Part shown: one piece after another, positions 37,009-46,996 of the stretch
Position numbering within the stretch: position 1 is the stretch's first letter
How the letters are laid out: each line of letters starts with the position of its first letter
Assembly: GCA_013911885.1 (NCBI GenBank)
Contig: JACESI010000006.1
Coordinates: forward strand, 62,001 to 126,000
Direction of reading: 5' to 3'
DNA: 64,000 nucleotides
From: Hyphomicrobiales bacterium
GTDB taxonomy: Bacteria > Pseudomonadota > Alphaproteobacteria > Rhizobiales > JACESI01
Program-made: the position numbers and the translations under genes
The notes under the pieces: model-generated
Told to the model about the DNA's origin: nothing
The model's database searches: none
Seen by the model: only the letters and a program-made list of their open reading frames with translations

Positions 37009-39852
37009 TCAACCAAGCCGCGATAAACTATCCTCAATCTTGGTGAGTGTATCTTTGAGATCGATAAGCCGCGCGCGCTGTTCGGCGACGACAGATTCGG
37101 GCGCTTTTGCAACAAAGGCGTCATTGCCGAGTTTCTTTTCGATCTTGGAAATCTCGTCGCCGCATTTGCCGGCTTCCTTCTGAAGCCGTGTCCGCTCTGC
37201 ACCGAAATCGATGACGCCTTCCAGCGGCAGACAAACGGTAACACCACCGAGCACGATCTGTGCCGACGCCCTCGGTGCGACATCACTGGTCGTCATTTTT
37301 TCGACGCGGGCAAGCCGGGCAATGGCTGCCTCATGGCGCATCAGGCGTTCGCCATCAAGCGGCGCTGCATCCACCAGCACGAGATCGGTTTTCGCCCCTG
37401 CCGGAACATTGGTTTCCGCGCGCACCGAACGGATCGCCTGAACAAGGTCGATCAGCCAGTTGATATCGTCGGCAGCCGCCGCGTCGACAAGGCCGGGCAG
37501 CGGCCAGGCCGCATGCATCAGGAAGCCACCACGGCTCTCGGCCTGTGTGGTGCGCGACCACAATTCCTCGGTCACGAACGGCATGAATGGATGCAGGATC
37601 TTCAGAATCTCTTCGAGAACATAGGCGGTCGTCTGGCGCACTTCCGCCTTCGCTGCTTCATCCTCGCCGCTGAAAACCGGCTTTGCGAGTTCGAGATGCC
37701 AGTCACAGAAGGTATTCCAGACAAAACGATAGGCCGACGCCGCCGCATCATTGAATCGATAAGCTTCGATTTCGCGGGTGATGGCGGCTACCGTCTTTGA
37801 AAGTTCGGTCAGGACCCAGCGGTTAAGCTGGAGCGTGGTTGCCGCCGGATCGAATCCGGGGCTGACGCAACAGCCGTTCATCTCGGCAAAGCGCGCGGCA
37901 TTCCAAAGCTTGGTGCTGAAATTACGGTAGCCTGCGACGCGCTCCGTCGAAAGCCGGATATCGCGTCCCTGTGCCGCCATGGCTGCAAGAGTGAAACGCA
38001 CGGCGTCTGCCGAGAATTCATCGACGAGATCAAGCGGATCGATGACATTTCCTTTGGATTTAGACATTTTCGCGCCGCTCTCATCGCGAACCAGCGCGTG
38101 GATATAGACCGTGTGGAACGGCTCCTCCTTCATGAAGTGCAGGCCCATCATCATCATCCGGGCGACCCAGAAGAAGATGATGTCAAACCCGGTGACGAGC
38201 ACATCGGTCTGATAATATTTCTCAAGCGCCGCGGTCCTTTCGGGCCAGCCAAGGGTCGAAAATGGCCAGAGCGCAGAGGAAAACCACGTGTCGAGGACAT
38301 CCGGGTCGCGCGTAAGCGTGACCGCTTTGCCATAGTGCCTTGCGGCGGCAGCGTGGGCTTCCGCTTCGGTCTTCTCAACGAAAATGGCCCCGTCATGACC
38401 GTGCCAGGCCGGTATCCGGTGGCCCCACCACAATTGCCGCGAAATACACCAAGGCTCAATGTTTTCAAGCCATTGGAAGTAAGTCTTCTCCCAGGCGTCG
38501 GGCACGAACTTCGTCCGTCCTTCCCGAACGGAAGAAAGAGCCGGTTCTGCGAGGGTTTTTGCATCGACAAACCACTGATCGGTCAGCATCGGCTCCACAA
38601 CCACTTTAGAGCGGTCGCCGAAAGGCTGCATGATCTTCTTTTCTTCAACAAGGGGAACGAGATTGCCCGCCTCGTCCCGCGTGGTGACGCACAGACCTTC
38701 GGCGTTGATCGCAGCGATGATCCGCGAACGCGCCTCATAGCGGTCCAGACCGCGATATTCGTCCGGCACGAGGTTGATCAGATCGACATCGCCTTCGCCT
38801 GGCAGCACGCCGCTTTTGGCGATCTCCAGCGCCTGTCGGGCGCCCACGGCATAAGGTGCGCCATCATCGCGCATTGCAGCGCTGGTATCCATCAGCCGGT
38901 AAAGCGGAATGTCATTGCGCTTTGCGACCTGATAGTCGTTGAAATCATGCGCGCCGGTGATCTTGACCGCACCGGAGCCGAAAGCGGGGTCCGGATATTC
39001 ATCGGTGATGATCGGGATCAGGCGACGGTGCTCTTTCGGCCCGACAGGAATCTCGCAAAGCATGCCGATAATCGGGCGGTAGCGTTCATCATCCGGGTGA
39101 ACCGCGACAGCGCCATCCCCAAGCATCGTTTCAGGCCGTGTCGTTGCAATCGAAATATAATCGCGCTCTTCCTGAAGCGTGATTGCCCCGTCCGCGTCCT
39201 TCTCGACATAGATATAGGTTGTGCCACCCGCCAGCGGGTATTTGAAATGCCACATATTCCCGTCAACTTCGATATTCTCGACCTCGAGATCGGAAATCGC
39301 GGTTTCAAAATGCGGATCCCAGTTGACGAGACGCTTACCGCGATAAATCAGACCTTCCCTGTGCAGCGTCACGAAAACTTCGAGCACGGCGGCGGACAAG
39401 CCCTCATCCATCGTGAAGCGCTCACGCGACCAGTCACACGATGCGCCGAGACGTTTCAATTGTCCGATAATCGTGCCACCGGATTCGGCCTTCCAGCGCC
39501 AGACGCGCTCAAGAAACGCCTCGCGACCCATTTCCCGGCGCGAGGGTTCCTGGTGTTTGGCAAGTTCGCGTTCGACCACCATCTGCGTCGCGATCCCGGC
39601 ATGGTCGGTGCCGACCTGCCACAGCACATCGCGCCCGCGCATCCGCTCGAAACGAACCAGGATATCCTGCAGCGTATTGTTGAGCGCGTGGCCCATATGC
39701 AGCGAGCCGGTGACGTTGGGCGGCGGGATCACAATGCAATAGGGGTCCGCGCCCGCTTTCGCGTTCACACCGGCATTAAAGGCACCGGCGCTTTCCCAAT
39801 CGGCATAGATGCGAGGTTCGACGCTTGCCGCGTCGTAGGTCTTGTCGAGCAT
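37009..39852 (-). CDS. valS: valyl-tRNA synthetase
   Basis: Class I synthetase of 947 residues. HIGH motif in NVTGSLHMGHALNNT, editing domain in the middle (TTRPETMLGDGAVAVHPDD), KMSKS motif KMSKSKGNVIDP, anticodon-binding domain and the C-terminal coiled-coil arm (RTRLQKEAGKCGDEISKIEK). Normal length. Confidence 0.97.
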   Translation of the reverse strand: MLDKTYDAASVEPRIYADWESAGAFNAGVNAKAGADPYCIVIPPPNVTGSLHMGHALNNTLQDILVRFERMRGRDVLWQVGTDHAGIATQMVVERELAKHQEPSRREMGREAFLERVWRWKAESGGTIIGQLKRLGASCDWSRERFTMDEGLSAAVLEVFVTLHREGLIYRGKRLVNWDPHFETAISDLEVENIEVDGNMWHFKYPLAGGTTYIYVEKDADGAITLQEERDYISIATTRPETMLGDGAVAVHPDDERYRPIIGMLCEIPVGPKEHRRLIPIITDEYPDPAFGSGAVKITGAHDFNDYQVAKRNDIPLYRLMDTSAAMRDDGAPYAVGARQALEIAKSGVLPGEGDVDLINLVPDEYRGLDRYEARSRIIAAINAEGLCVTTRDEAGNLVPLVEEKKIMQPFGDRSKVVVEPMLTDQWFVDAKTLAEPALSSVREGRTKFVPDAWEKTYFQWLENIEPWCISRQLWWGHRIPAWHGHDGAIFVEKTEAEAHAAAARHYGKAVTLTRDPDVLDTWFSSALWPFSTLGWPERTAALEKYYQTDVLVTGFDIIFFWVARMMMMGLHFMKEEPFHTVYIHALVRDESGAKMSKSKGNVIDPLDLVDEFSADAVRFTLAAMAAQGRDIRLSTERVAGYRNFSTKLWNAARFAEMNGCCVSPGFDPAATTLQLNRWVLTELSKTVAAITREIEAYRFNDAAASAYRFVWNTFCDWHLELAKPVFSGEDEAAKAEVRQTTAYVLEEILKILHPFMPFVTEELWSRTTQAESRGGFLMHAAWPLPGLVDAAAADDINWLIDLVQAIRSVRAETNVPAGAKTDLVLVDAAPLDGERLMRHEAAIARLARVEKMTTSDVAPRASAQIVLGGVTVCLPLEGVIDFGAERTRLQKEAGKCGDEISKIEKKLGNDAFVAKAPESVVAEQRARLIDLKDTLTKIEDSLSRLG

Positions 39853-40054
39853 TGTGGATCCATTGACGGCGAGAGAAAAGTCACCCGTGTTAAGAGGATG
39901 ACGGGATTTGTGTCAACTCCCGCAGGCTTTATCACGAACCACCGACTGTCTTCACCGGACAAACTGTCTTCACCGACATGATGTCATGTGATCCGGTAAT
40001 CCAGGAGATATCGCGACCGTAGAGCCGATTTCATCTCATCACCCGGCGAAATTT

Positions 40055-40753
40055 TCAGGGGTTCCGCATCCGCTCGATTTCGGCCTGAACCAGCCGTTCG
40101 ACCATTTCTGGCAGGTTTTCGTCCAGCCATTGCTTCAGAAGCGGACGCATCATTGCCTTGACGACATCTTCAAGCGTGTTGGACGAGGACATGTTCATCG
40201 CTGAATTGAGTGCGCCGAAAGAAGATTGCACAGCATTCGCGGTGGCACTCGAAAGAAGCGGCGCTTCCGCCCGGACTGGCGCAGCCGACTTTGCAACAGC
40301 AGCCTTCGATGCGCCCGCCATTGGCGCGACGGGTTTCGCCGCGGCGCGCTGAGGCTCAGGCTTTGGCTCGTTGTCAGCGACGTCAAAGGAAATATCGTCA
40401 TCAGCTGCGACGGTCTGGCTCATTGAAAGATCGAGCACATCCTCGTCGTCCGCCTCATCCGCGCTGTCGAACAGGGCATCAACATCATCGGCAGACATTT
40501 CCTCGCCCGCATCGCTGCCACCAAACGCGGCATCAATCGCGCTTTGATCGAGTTCTTCAGGAGCATCGAAAAGGGCGTCAACGTCATCCGCGGACATTTC
40601 CTGCCCGCCAGCGTCGAAGGCATCGTCAGCCGCACTTTTGCTGGTTGCTTTCTGAGCCGGCGGCGCGGGCGTATCCTCATCCGCAATGATCTGTCTGATC
40701 GACGCGAGAATTTCCTCCATCGACGGCTCGGTAGCGGCTTTCGCAGTCGCCAT
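40055..40753 (-). CDS. popZ: polar organising protein PopZ (DUF2497)
   Basis: Self-assembling polar scaffold that anchors the chromosome origin and cell-cycle factors. 232 residues: N-terminal helix (EPSMEEILASIRQIIADED), an acidic Pro/Ala/Asp-rich disordered middle that includes two copies of EMSADDVDALFD, and the C-terminal oligomerisation helices (VVKAMMRPLLKQWLDENLPE to VQAEIERM). Found next to valS and tolC as in many rhizobia. Confidence 0.92.
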   Translation of the reverse strand: MATAKAATEPSMEEILASIRQIIADEDTPAPPAQKATSKSAADDAFDAGGQEMSADDVDALFDAPEELDQSAIDAAFGGSDAGEEMSADDVDALFDSADEADDEDVLDLSMSQTVAADDDISFDVADNEPKPEPQRAAAKPVAPMAGASKAAVAKSAAPVRAEAPLLSSATANAVQSSFGALNSAMNMSSSNTLEDVVKAMMRPLLKQWLDENLPEMVERLVQAEIERMRNP

Positions 40754-40907
40754 TTACATCTCCAGCAAGCCTGTCAGCACAAAAACGCATTTCGCTGATT
40801 CGGATTTTTCAAGTCTAACGTAAATGCAGACTTCGACAAATCAGGGCAATGCGTCGCTTATCTTATCCGCAGATAATGTCAGACTAAATGGTGAAGCGAG
40901 GCTGTTG

Positions 40908-42299
40908 CTAATTACCCGATGTCGTCCGTAGACCGAACCATTTATCGCGCACTTGTTTATAGTGTACCTGGGTCGGGATGACATTGGTCGCCTGAGCCAC
41001 ATCGACCTGCTCGCCGGTGAAGCGCCCAATGGATGAAAGCAGGCTGTAGGAGGCAACAATGCGGTTGCGCCGTGCTGTCGCAAGAGAGACCTGGGCGGTG
41101 ATAAGGTTTGACTGAGCATTCAGAACATCAAGCGTTGTCGCCTCTCCGACTTTACGCTCTTCGACAAGGCCATCGAGGGCAATCTGGGAGGAGCGGACAT
41201 TTTCCTGTGCAGACTGAGTTTGCGAGCGCGCCGATTCGAGCTCGGCCCAGGATGCGCGCACCGTCTGGTCGATCAGGCGGCGGGTCTCGTCAACCTCAAT
41301 GCGCAATTGATTCACGACTTCCTTGGCCTGACGAATGTTTGAGAAGCGAGCGCCCCCCTGATAGAGAGGAACGGTCAAATTCGCGGTCAAAGATCCAACA
41401 TCCGCGTTAAGGTCCGCAGTACCAGCCTGAATGCTACGCTGATAATTGCCGTTGAGAGAGACGGAGGGAAGCAGTGTTCCCTCATTCACCTTGACGTTGA
41501 ATTGCCCGGAATCGACATTATGTTGCGCAGCCTTGATTAAGGGATGCTCGCTGCGCGCAACATTCAGGGATGCATCCAAAGAGGGCGGCAGATATTTTAC
41601 AGCATCGGATGGTGACGCGAGCTTGCCCGGCTGAATACCAACAACCTGAAGATAAGTGGCCTCGCTCGCGCGCAACGCTGCCTTTGCTGCCGCGAGGTTC
41701 GACAATGAAGCAGCAAGATTCGCCTCCGCGAGGGCAACGTCGGTGCGCGTGCCTTCACCGACATCCGCCTGTGCCTTGGCCGCGCGCAACTGCTCGCGTG
41801 AGAAGTTGGTGTTGCGCTCCTGCAGGTTCATGATGTCGCGATCGCGGATCACGTCAACATAGGAGGTTACCGCACTCAGCAGAACGGTTTGCTCGGTATT
41901 GCGCAGACTTTCAAAACCAGCACGAACGCCGGATTGGGCTGACTTTATATTATTAGAGACCTGAAAACCGTTAAACAGGTTCTGCGACAGGGTCAGACCG
42001 GCGCTGGCGGTTCCGAAATCATCGTTGAAACCGCCCGTGCCAAACCCACCCGATTGGAAGCTGCGCTGGCTCTGGAGACCGATCGAACTCGTTGCAGCGA
42101 TGGTCGGGCGGCGACCGGCACGGGCCTGCGCCACGTTCTCATTCTGCGCGCGCTGTTGTGCACGCGCCGCATTCAAGGTCGGATTGTTTGAATAGGCAGA
42201 GATAAGAGCGGAATGAAGCGTTTCCGAGCGAACCGTGAACGAAACAAGCAGTGCGCTGCCAGCAACAGCTGAAATCAAAGCGAAGCGTTTGATATCCAT
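40908..42299 (-). CDS. tolC: outer-membrane efflux channel, TolC family
   Basis: Trimeric outer-membrane duct for type I secretion and RND efflux. 463 residues from ATG 42299: signal peptide (FALISAVAGSALLVSFTVRS), then the internal duplication typical of TolC with NNPTLNAARAQQRAQNENVA and later SEHPLIKAAQHNVDSGQFNV, and coiled-coil segments. A longer frame to 42347 would put 16 extra residues before the signal peptide. Ends in a short tail without extra domains. Confidence 0.93.
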   Translation of the reverse strand: MDIKRFALISAVAGSALLVSFTVRSETLHSALISAYSNNPTLNAARAQQRAQNENVAQARAGRRPTIAATSSIGLQSQRSFQSGGFGTGGFNDDFGTASAGLTLSQNLFNGFQVSNNIKSAQSGVRAGFESLRNTEQTVLLSAVTSYVDVIRDRDIMNLQERNTNFSREQLRAAKAQADVGEGTRTDVALAEANLAASLSNLAAAKAALRASEATYLQVVGIQPGKLASPSDAVKYLPPSLDASLNVARSEHPLIKAAQHNVDSGQFNVKVNEGTLLPSVSLNGNYQRSIQAGTADLNADVGSLTANLTVPLYQGGARFSNIRQAKEVVNQLRIEVDETRRLIDQTVRASWAELESARSQTQSAQENVRSSQIALDGLVEERKVGEATTLDVLNAQSNLITAQVSLATARRNRIVASYSLLSSIGRFTGEQVDVAQATNVIPTQVHYKQVRDKWFGLRTTSGN

Positions 42300-42588
42300 T
42301 ATAACAAAAGCTCCAACTTCTCTTTGCTTCCTAAACGGCACCGTCAAAACAAAATCTGATTCTCGATGTCTCTACTCAAGCACATGAGAAATGGTTTGAT
42401 TTGCTACGAAAGGCGCTATGCAAATCGGCCTCAGACTTAATGGTCATACCATGCATAATTATGGTTAACAAAAACTGAAATTTCTCGAAATTACCTTTTG
42501 TCACAGGAACCTAACGCAGATACGGCCATTGTTTTTTGCCAGTTTTTCTATCAGTCCAAAACGTCCAAATAATTCAGAACGCACTTGG

Positions 42589-43260
42589 TTAAAAACTGAA
42601 AGAAACTTCGCGCCTGAAGCCCGGCAACATTGGTACTGAAGCATTGCCAAGACGCATCACCGAAACATCGTCACCCGTCCTGCGGTATACGCAGAGCGAG
42701 GCCGATAAGCTTTTACCGACAACCGTAACCAGCCTGCCGTGATCCCGCAATTGCCCAAAAAGCACATCTGGAACAAAATCGACCGATCCTTCGATCAGGA
42801 TCACGTCAAATGGCGCTTCAGACGAGTACCCTGCCTCAATCTTGCCCTCAACAATCGCCAGATTCTCAATAGAAAGCAGTTCAACGGCATCACGGGCGCG
42901 GCTGAGCAGACTTTGATTCTCTTCAAGACCAATGACGCTGTCGGCTAAACGGGCAACAATGGCGGCGCCATATCCAACGCCACAGCCAACGCAAAGAACG
43001 AAATCATCCTGCTTGATTTGCGCTGCCTGAACCATTTTCGCAAACGGCATGACCTGCATAAGATAGCGATCCTGATCGGCGACATCGCCGTTTTCAACGC
43101 GGATATCGGCATCTATATAGGCGATCGGTTTCTTGCTTTGCGGCAGGAAAATCTCTCGGGGCACCGCACCAAAAGCCTCGATAATATCGTAATCGGTAAC
43201 ATCGTTGGGTCGGATCTGGCAGTCAACCATCTGTCGACGCGCTCTTTCGAAATCAGCCAT
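42589..43260 (-). CDS. pcm-like SAM-dependent methyltransferase
   Basis: 223 residues of the protein-L-isoaspartate methyltransferase family by overall layout: N-terminal MVDCQIRPNDVTDYDIIEAF, SAM motif DFVLCVGCGVGYGAA, and FDVILIEGSVDFVPDVLF. The substrate-site block of true Pcm is absent (ENGDVADQDRYLMQV instead), so isoaspartate repair is doubtful; the other gene at 17804-18481 is the better Pcm candidate. This paralogue next to tolC is a common rhizobial feature. Target unknown. Confidence 0.85.
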   Translation of the reverse strand: MADFERARRQMVDCQIRPNDVTDYDIIEAFGAVPREIFLPQSKKPIAYIDADIRVENGDVADQDRYLMQVMPFAKMVQAAQIKQDDFVLCVGCGVGYGAAIVARLADSVIGLEENQSLLSRARDAVELLSIENLAIVEGKIEAGYSSEAPFDVILIEGSVDFVPDVLFGQLRDHGRLVTVVGKSLSASLCVYRRTGDDVSVMRLGNASVPMLPGFRREVSFSF

Positions 43261-43323
43261 TCGAAAACCCCCAATATATCACGTGATATCAAACACCGTT
43301 TTGTATCAATCGCTTGGAACATC

Positions 43324-43397
43324 TGGAGGCCTCACCCGGAATCGAACCGGGGTGCGCGGATTTGCAATCCGATGCGTCACCACTCCGCCATGAGGCC
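43324..43397 (-). tRNA. tRNA-Cys (GCA)
   Basis: 74 nucleotides on the minus strand. Acceptor arms GGCCTCA and TGAGGCC pair perfectly, followed by discriminator T and an encoded CCA. The anticodon loop reads TTGCAAA with anticodon GCA. The T arm is CCCGG/CCGGG with loop TTCGATT. A U73 discriminator fits cysteine identity. Possible promoter upstream (TTGCGC, 17 bases, TACCTA), weak. Confidence 0.95.
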
Positions 43398-43637
43398 TCG
43401 AAGATGTTCGTGCGCTAGGTACGGCAAAGAATCTGGCAGCGCAAGGTCTGTTGGAAAATATCAGATTTCAATCGCGCCCGCGAATGCACCATCCTTTGGA
43501 GCCTGACGCACGCCAAACCGTGGATTCAGGGCAGGTTCAGGGTGGTTCAGGGCGGGCGCGTTGCATAGTCGCGCCATGCGACAGGTCCAAGCTCTCTTCT
43601 CGATCGACGGGTCGCCCGCCCGAACGATCACTTGCTT

Positions 43638-43666
43638 TTGACCCATTAACCTTGATTTGCTATAAA
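43638..43666 (+). promoter_or_regulatory. sigma-70-type promoter for moaA
   Basis: TTGACC (43638-43643), a 17-base spacer and TATAAA (43661-43666), 75 bases before the moaA start. The 344-base gap between the tRNA and moaA holds otherwise a short triple repeat of TTCAGGG (43525-43553) and no recognised riboswitch. Confidence 0.65.
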
Positions 43667-43741
43667 AACCCAATAGTTTGGACTTCTGGAACAAGAACGG
43701 ACAAACCAGACCGTCGCCAGACTGTAGGAGGAGAGTGCATT

Positions 43742-44833
43742 TTGGCAACGATCATTTCACCTGATCGCCGTCCCGTATTTGAGGGTGTCACGCCCGAACC
43801 GATGCGGCCTGCCGCTCCCGCCGTCAAACCGGCAATGCCATCGCTCATCGATCCCTATATGCGCGCGATCACCTATCTGCGTGTCTCGGTGACGGACCGT
43901 TGCGACTTCCGCTGCACCTATTGCATGGCGGAAGACATGACCTTCCTGCCGAAACGCGACGTGCTGACACTTGAGGAACTCGACCGCCTCTGTACGGCTT
44001 TCATCGACAAGGGCGTACGGAAACTGCGCCTGACTGGCGGCGAACCCCTGGTTCGGCGCGATATCATGACCCTTATCCGTTCGCTTTCGCGCCATCTTGA
44101 AAGTGGGCAACTTGACGAATTGACGCTGACGACCAACGGATCGCAGCTTTCGAAATATGCCAGCGAAATGGCAGCCTTGGGGATCCGTCGGGTCAACGTT
44201 TCGCTCGACACGCTGGACGAGGCCAAGTTTCGCCGGATCACCCGGCGCGGCGATCTCGGGAGGGTTCTCGCCGGCATTGCGGCTGCAAAGAAGGCGGGCC
44301 TCGCCGTCAAGATCAACGCGGTCGCCCTCAAAGGCGACAATGAACACGAAATCGAGGATATGCTGCGCTGGTGCCATGGCGAGGGGCATGATCTCACGCT
44401 GATCGAGACAATGCCGCTCGGTGAGATCGACGAGGATCGGACCGACCAGTATCTGCCGCTTTCAACCGTGCGCGCGCGCTTGGCCGAGACCTTCACCCTC
44501 ACCGACAATCCGCACAAGACCGGCGGTCCGGCACGTTATGTCGATGTTGCGGAGACGGGCGGGAGGCTCGGCTTCATCACGCCGATGACCCATAATTTCT
44601 GCGAAAGCTGCAACCGCGTGCGCGTCACCTGCACCGGCACGCTCTATATGTGCCTCGGTCAGGAAGACGCGGCCGACCTGCGTGCGCCCATGCGCCAGTC
44701 TGCGGACAATGAAGCACTCTACAAAGCGATTGACGACGCCATCCGTTTAAAGCCAAAAGGACATGACTTCATTATTGACCGGCGGCAGCAAAAACCTGCC
44801 GTTGGTCGCCACATGAGCATGACCGGCGGCTGA
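43742..44833 (+). CDS. moaA: GTP 3',8-cyclase (molybdenum cofactor step 1)
   Basis: Radical-SAM enzyme starting molybdopterin synthesis. The TTG start at 43742 is chosen because AGGAGGAG lies 8 bases upstream; no ATG is well placed. First cluster [15 protein letters not shown], second cluster [23 protein letters not shown] site [14 protein letters not shown], and the functional C-terminal Gly-Gly (MSMTGG). 363 residues, slightly long at the N-terminus. The rest of the Moco genes (mobA, mobB, moeA, fdhD) are 4-7 kb downstream. Confidence 0.96.
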   Translation: MATIISPDRRPVFEGVTPEPMRPAAPAVKPAMPSLIDPYMRAITYLRVSVTDRCDFRCTYCMAEDMTFLPKRDVLTLEELDRLCTAFIDKGVRKLRLTGGEPLVRRDIMTLIRSLSRHLESGQLDELTLTTNGSQLSKYASEMAALGIRRVNVSLDTLDEAKFRRITRRGDLGRVLAGIAAAKKAGLAVKINAVALKGDNEHEIEDMLRWCHGEGHDLTLIETMPLGEIDEDRTDQYLPLSTVRARLAETFTLTDNPHKTGGPARYVDVAETGGRLGFITPMTHNFCESCNRVRVTCTGTLYMCLGQEDAADLRAPMRQSADNEALYKAIDDAIRLKPKGHDFIIDRRQQKPAVGRHMSMTGG

Positions 44834-44878
44834 GACGCAGAAGATCCGCGACGATCCCGACCAGAATCTGGATCCCAA

Positions 44879-45781
44879 ATGCTTTCCTCGAATATGCGGG
44901 GCAGCCTGTTCATGGTCACGGCCATGGCTGTCTTCACCTTCAATGATGCGACGGTCAAATATCTGAGCGATTCGCTGCCGATCCCGCAGATCGTCCTCCT
45001 GCGGGGGATCATCACAACCGCCATGGTTGCGGCAATTGTCCTCGCGGGAAAACGCGCGACCCTTCGGCAGGATCTGTCGGAGCCGGTAATCTGGTGGCGT
45101 GCGCTGATGGAAATCGGCGCAACCTACACCTATCTCGTCGGCCTCAAACACATTCCGATTGCGAATGCCGCTTCGATCTTCGCGGCTGTCCCGCTTGCCG
45201 TAACGGTCGGGAGCGCGGTGTTCTTCCATGAACCCGTCGGCTGGCGGCGCTGGCTTGCGATTATTGTCGGCTTTGTCGGTGTTCTCATCATCGTGCGACC
45301 AGGATTTGAGAATTTCAGTGTCTATTCGTTCTACATTGTCCTTTGCGTCGGCTTCGCGACCGTGCGCGATCTGATCACGCGCAACGCGCCGCCCCATATT
45401 CCATCGCTTACCTTTTCGCTGGCCACCTCTATTGCGATCACGCTGACCGGTGTTGTCTTCACAGCAGGAGCTGGCCGTTTCGTGCCGGTGGAGCCCGGAC
45501 AATACGGTCTCATCCTGATGGCCTCGTGCTTTTTACTGGTCGGCTATTTCTGCGCGGTTTCTGCCGTGCGCAATGGTGAAATCGCGGTCATTTCGCCGTT
45601 TCGCTACACCAGCCTCATCTGGGCCACCTCCATCGGCTACATCGTCTTCAACGAGAAGCTCGATTTCTACAGCGCCATCGGCAGCCTGATCGTTGTCTCA
45701 AGCGGGATTTACACGCTCTACCGGGAGCGGCGGCTCGCCATCAACCGCGACCGCGAACGCCGCATTCCGCAAAGCCGCTGA
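44879..45781 (+). CDS. EamA/DMT family permease
   Basis: 300 residues, about ten membrane helices in two EamA repeats (FNDATVKYLSDSLPIPQIVLL in part and PFRYTSLIWATSIGYIVFNE). Substrate unknown. It starts 45 bases after moaA on the same strand, so it may be read through from the moaA promoter, but nothing ties it to molybdenum. Confidence 0.88.
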   Translation: MLSSNMRGSLFMVTAMAVFTFNDATVKYLSDSLPIPQIVLLRGIITTAMVAAIVLAGKRATLRQDLSEPVIWWRALMEIGATYTYLVGLKHIPIANAASIFAAVPLAVTVGSAVFFHEPVGWRRWLAIIVGFVGVLIIVRPGFENFSVYSFYIVLCVGFATVRDLITRNAPPHIPSLTFSLATSIAITLTGVVFTAGAGRFVPVEPGQYGLILMASCFLLVGYFCAVSAVRNGEIAVISPFRYTSLIWATSIGYIVFNEKLDFYSAIGSLIVVSSGIYTLYRERRLAINRDRERRIPQSR

Positions 45782-45820
45782 CCCCAGAGCCGCTGACCCC
45801 GGAACGCCGTTCCATCTCCC

Positions 45821-46720
45821 CTAAGTCAGGGCTGCCTCGCGGAAGATCCAGTCGCGGAATCGCTGAACCTTGAGCTTTTCCAGTGCCCGCGGATGGCAAA
45901 CGAACCAGAAGGATGCGGAGGTCGCAAGATCAATGTCAAAAGGCGCAACCAGCCGTTGCGACTTCAGTTCACGCCCCGCAAGCGAGGTGCGCCCGAGCGC
46001 GACCCCGGCACCTTCGACAGCCGCATCAATGCAGTGATCGGCATAATTGAACCGCACGCCCCTTGTGCCGTCGACATCGCGCACATTCGCCCGACGCAGC
46101 CATTCCGGCCATCCGGGCGCGTTGCTGATGTGCTTGATCGAATCATCGTGCAACAGCGTGAAATTCTTAAGATCACCCGGCGTCTTCAGGCCGCGTGCGA
46201 TCAGTTCCGGCGCGCACATCGGCTTCACCGTATCGTTGAAGATCGGCTCGACATGAAGATCCGGATAATCCCCGTATCCATAGCGGATGGCGAGATCGGC
46301 TTCGTCCGTGGCAAGATCGACAAGCTTGAGGCTCGCGGCCAACTGAAACTCAATTTCGGGATTGTCCTCGATGAAGCGGTACATGCGCGGTGCCAGCCAT
46401 TTTGCCGCAAAGGCGGGGCCTGTCGAAACCACGAGCACATTGTCGGGCGTTGCCCCGCGCAGACTGGCGACGGCCTCTGTCATGGCAAGCAATCCCGCAT
46501 GAATGCCGGGATAGAGCCGCGCGCCTGCATCGGTGAGCGCAATCGAGCGGTTGAGGCGTGCGAAAAGCTTCTGCCCGAGATGATCTTCAAGCTGGCGCAC
46601 CTGATAGGAAAGCGCAGACGGCGTAACGAAGAGTTCCGCCGCCGCAAGGGAAAAGCTCATATGCCGCGCTGTGGCCTCAAAAGCCCTCAAGGCATTCAAA
46701 GGGGGTAATCGGTCACGCAT
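45821..46720 (-). CDS. LysR-type regulator, GcvA-like
   Basis: 299 residues. N-terminal helix-turn-helix (LNALRAFEATARHMSFSLAA then VTPSALSYQVRQLEDHLG) and a C-terminal effector domain. The opening MRDRLPPLNALRAFEA is characteristic of the GcvA subgroup. It is divergent from the 40-residue ORF at 46837; LysR proteins often act on the adjacent divergent gene, so the short ORF or the MFS gene could be its target. Confidence 0.9.
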   Translation of the reverse strand: MRDRLPPLNALRAFEATARHMSFSLAAAELFVTPSALSYQVRQLEDHLGQKLFARLNRSIALTDAGARLYPGIHAGLLAMTEAVASLRGATPDNVLVVSTGPAFAAKWLAPRMYRFIEDNPEIEFQLAASLKLVDLATDEADLAIRYGYGDYPDLHVEPIFNDTVKPMCAPELIARGLKTPGDLKNFTLLHDDSIKHISNAPGWPEWLRRANVRDVDGTRGVRFNYADHCIDAAVEGAGVALGRTSLAGRELKSQRLVAPFDIDLATSASFWFVCHPRALEKLKVQRFRDWIFREAALT

Positions 46721-46836
46721 ATCGAATCAAATTTCTTTAAGTGAACGACGCAAATTACCCGTTTGTCGCCTGCCCTGCAATCGCTTATTTCTACGCCATC
46801 AGGAACGAAATGGTTCTACAGAAAAAGGAAAAAAAG

Positions 46837-46959
46837 ATGACATATCATGCACAAAAACATGCCACCAATTATGCACAGCGCGCGCGGGAAGAACGCTCCA
46901 AAGTCCTGTGGTCGATGATTTCTTCGCTCACACGGGCAAAAAAATATCCAAGTAATTGA
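46837..46959 (+). CDS. 40-residue basic small protein, unknown
   Basis: Begins MTYHAQKHATNYAQRAREER and continues with a short amphipathic, basic helix (VLWSMISSLTRAKKY). AAGG lies 8 bases before the ATG, and a Rho-independent terminator follows 38 bases after the stop, giving a self-contained unit of about 200 bases. A longer in-frame form from 46741 exists. Small Arg-rich proteins of this size are frequent in rhizobia, but this one is not DUF1127 and no family is recognised. It could instead be a regulatory RNA that happens to hold an ORF. Confidence 0.5.
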   Translation: MTYHAQKHATNYAQRAREERSKVLWSMISSLTRAKKYPSN

Positions 46960-46996
46960 TCGGTCACGGCACCAGTCTCTGTCGTTTATAAAGGAC

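Noticed and set aside
38098..39981. 627-codon open frame on the plus strand
   Set aside because: Antisense shadow of valS, Arg/His-rich and without motifs.
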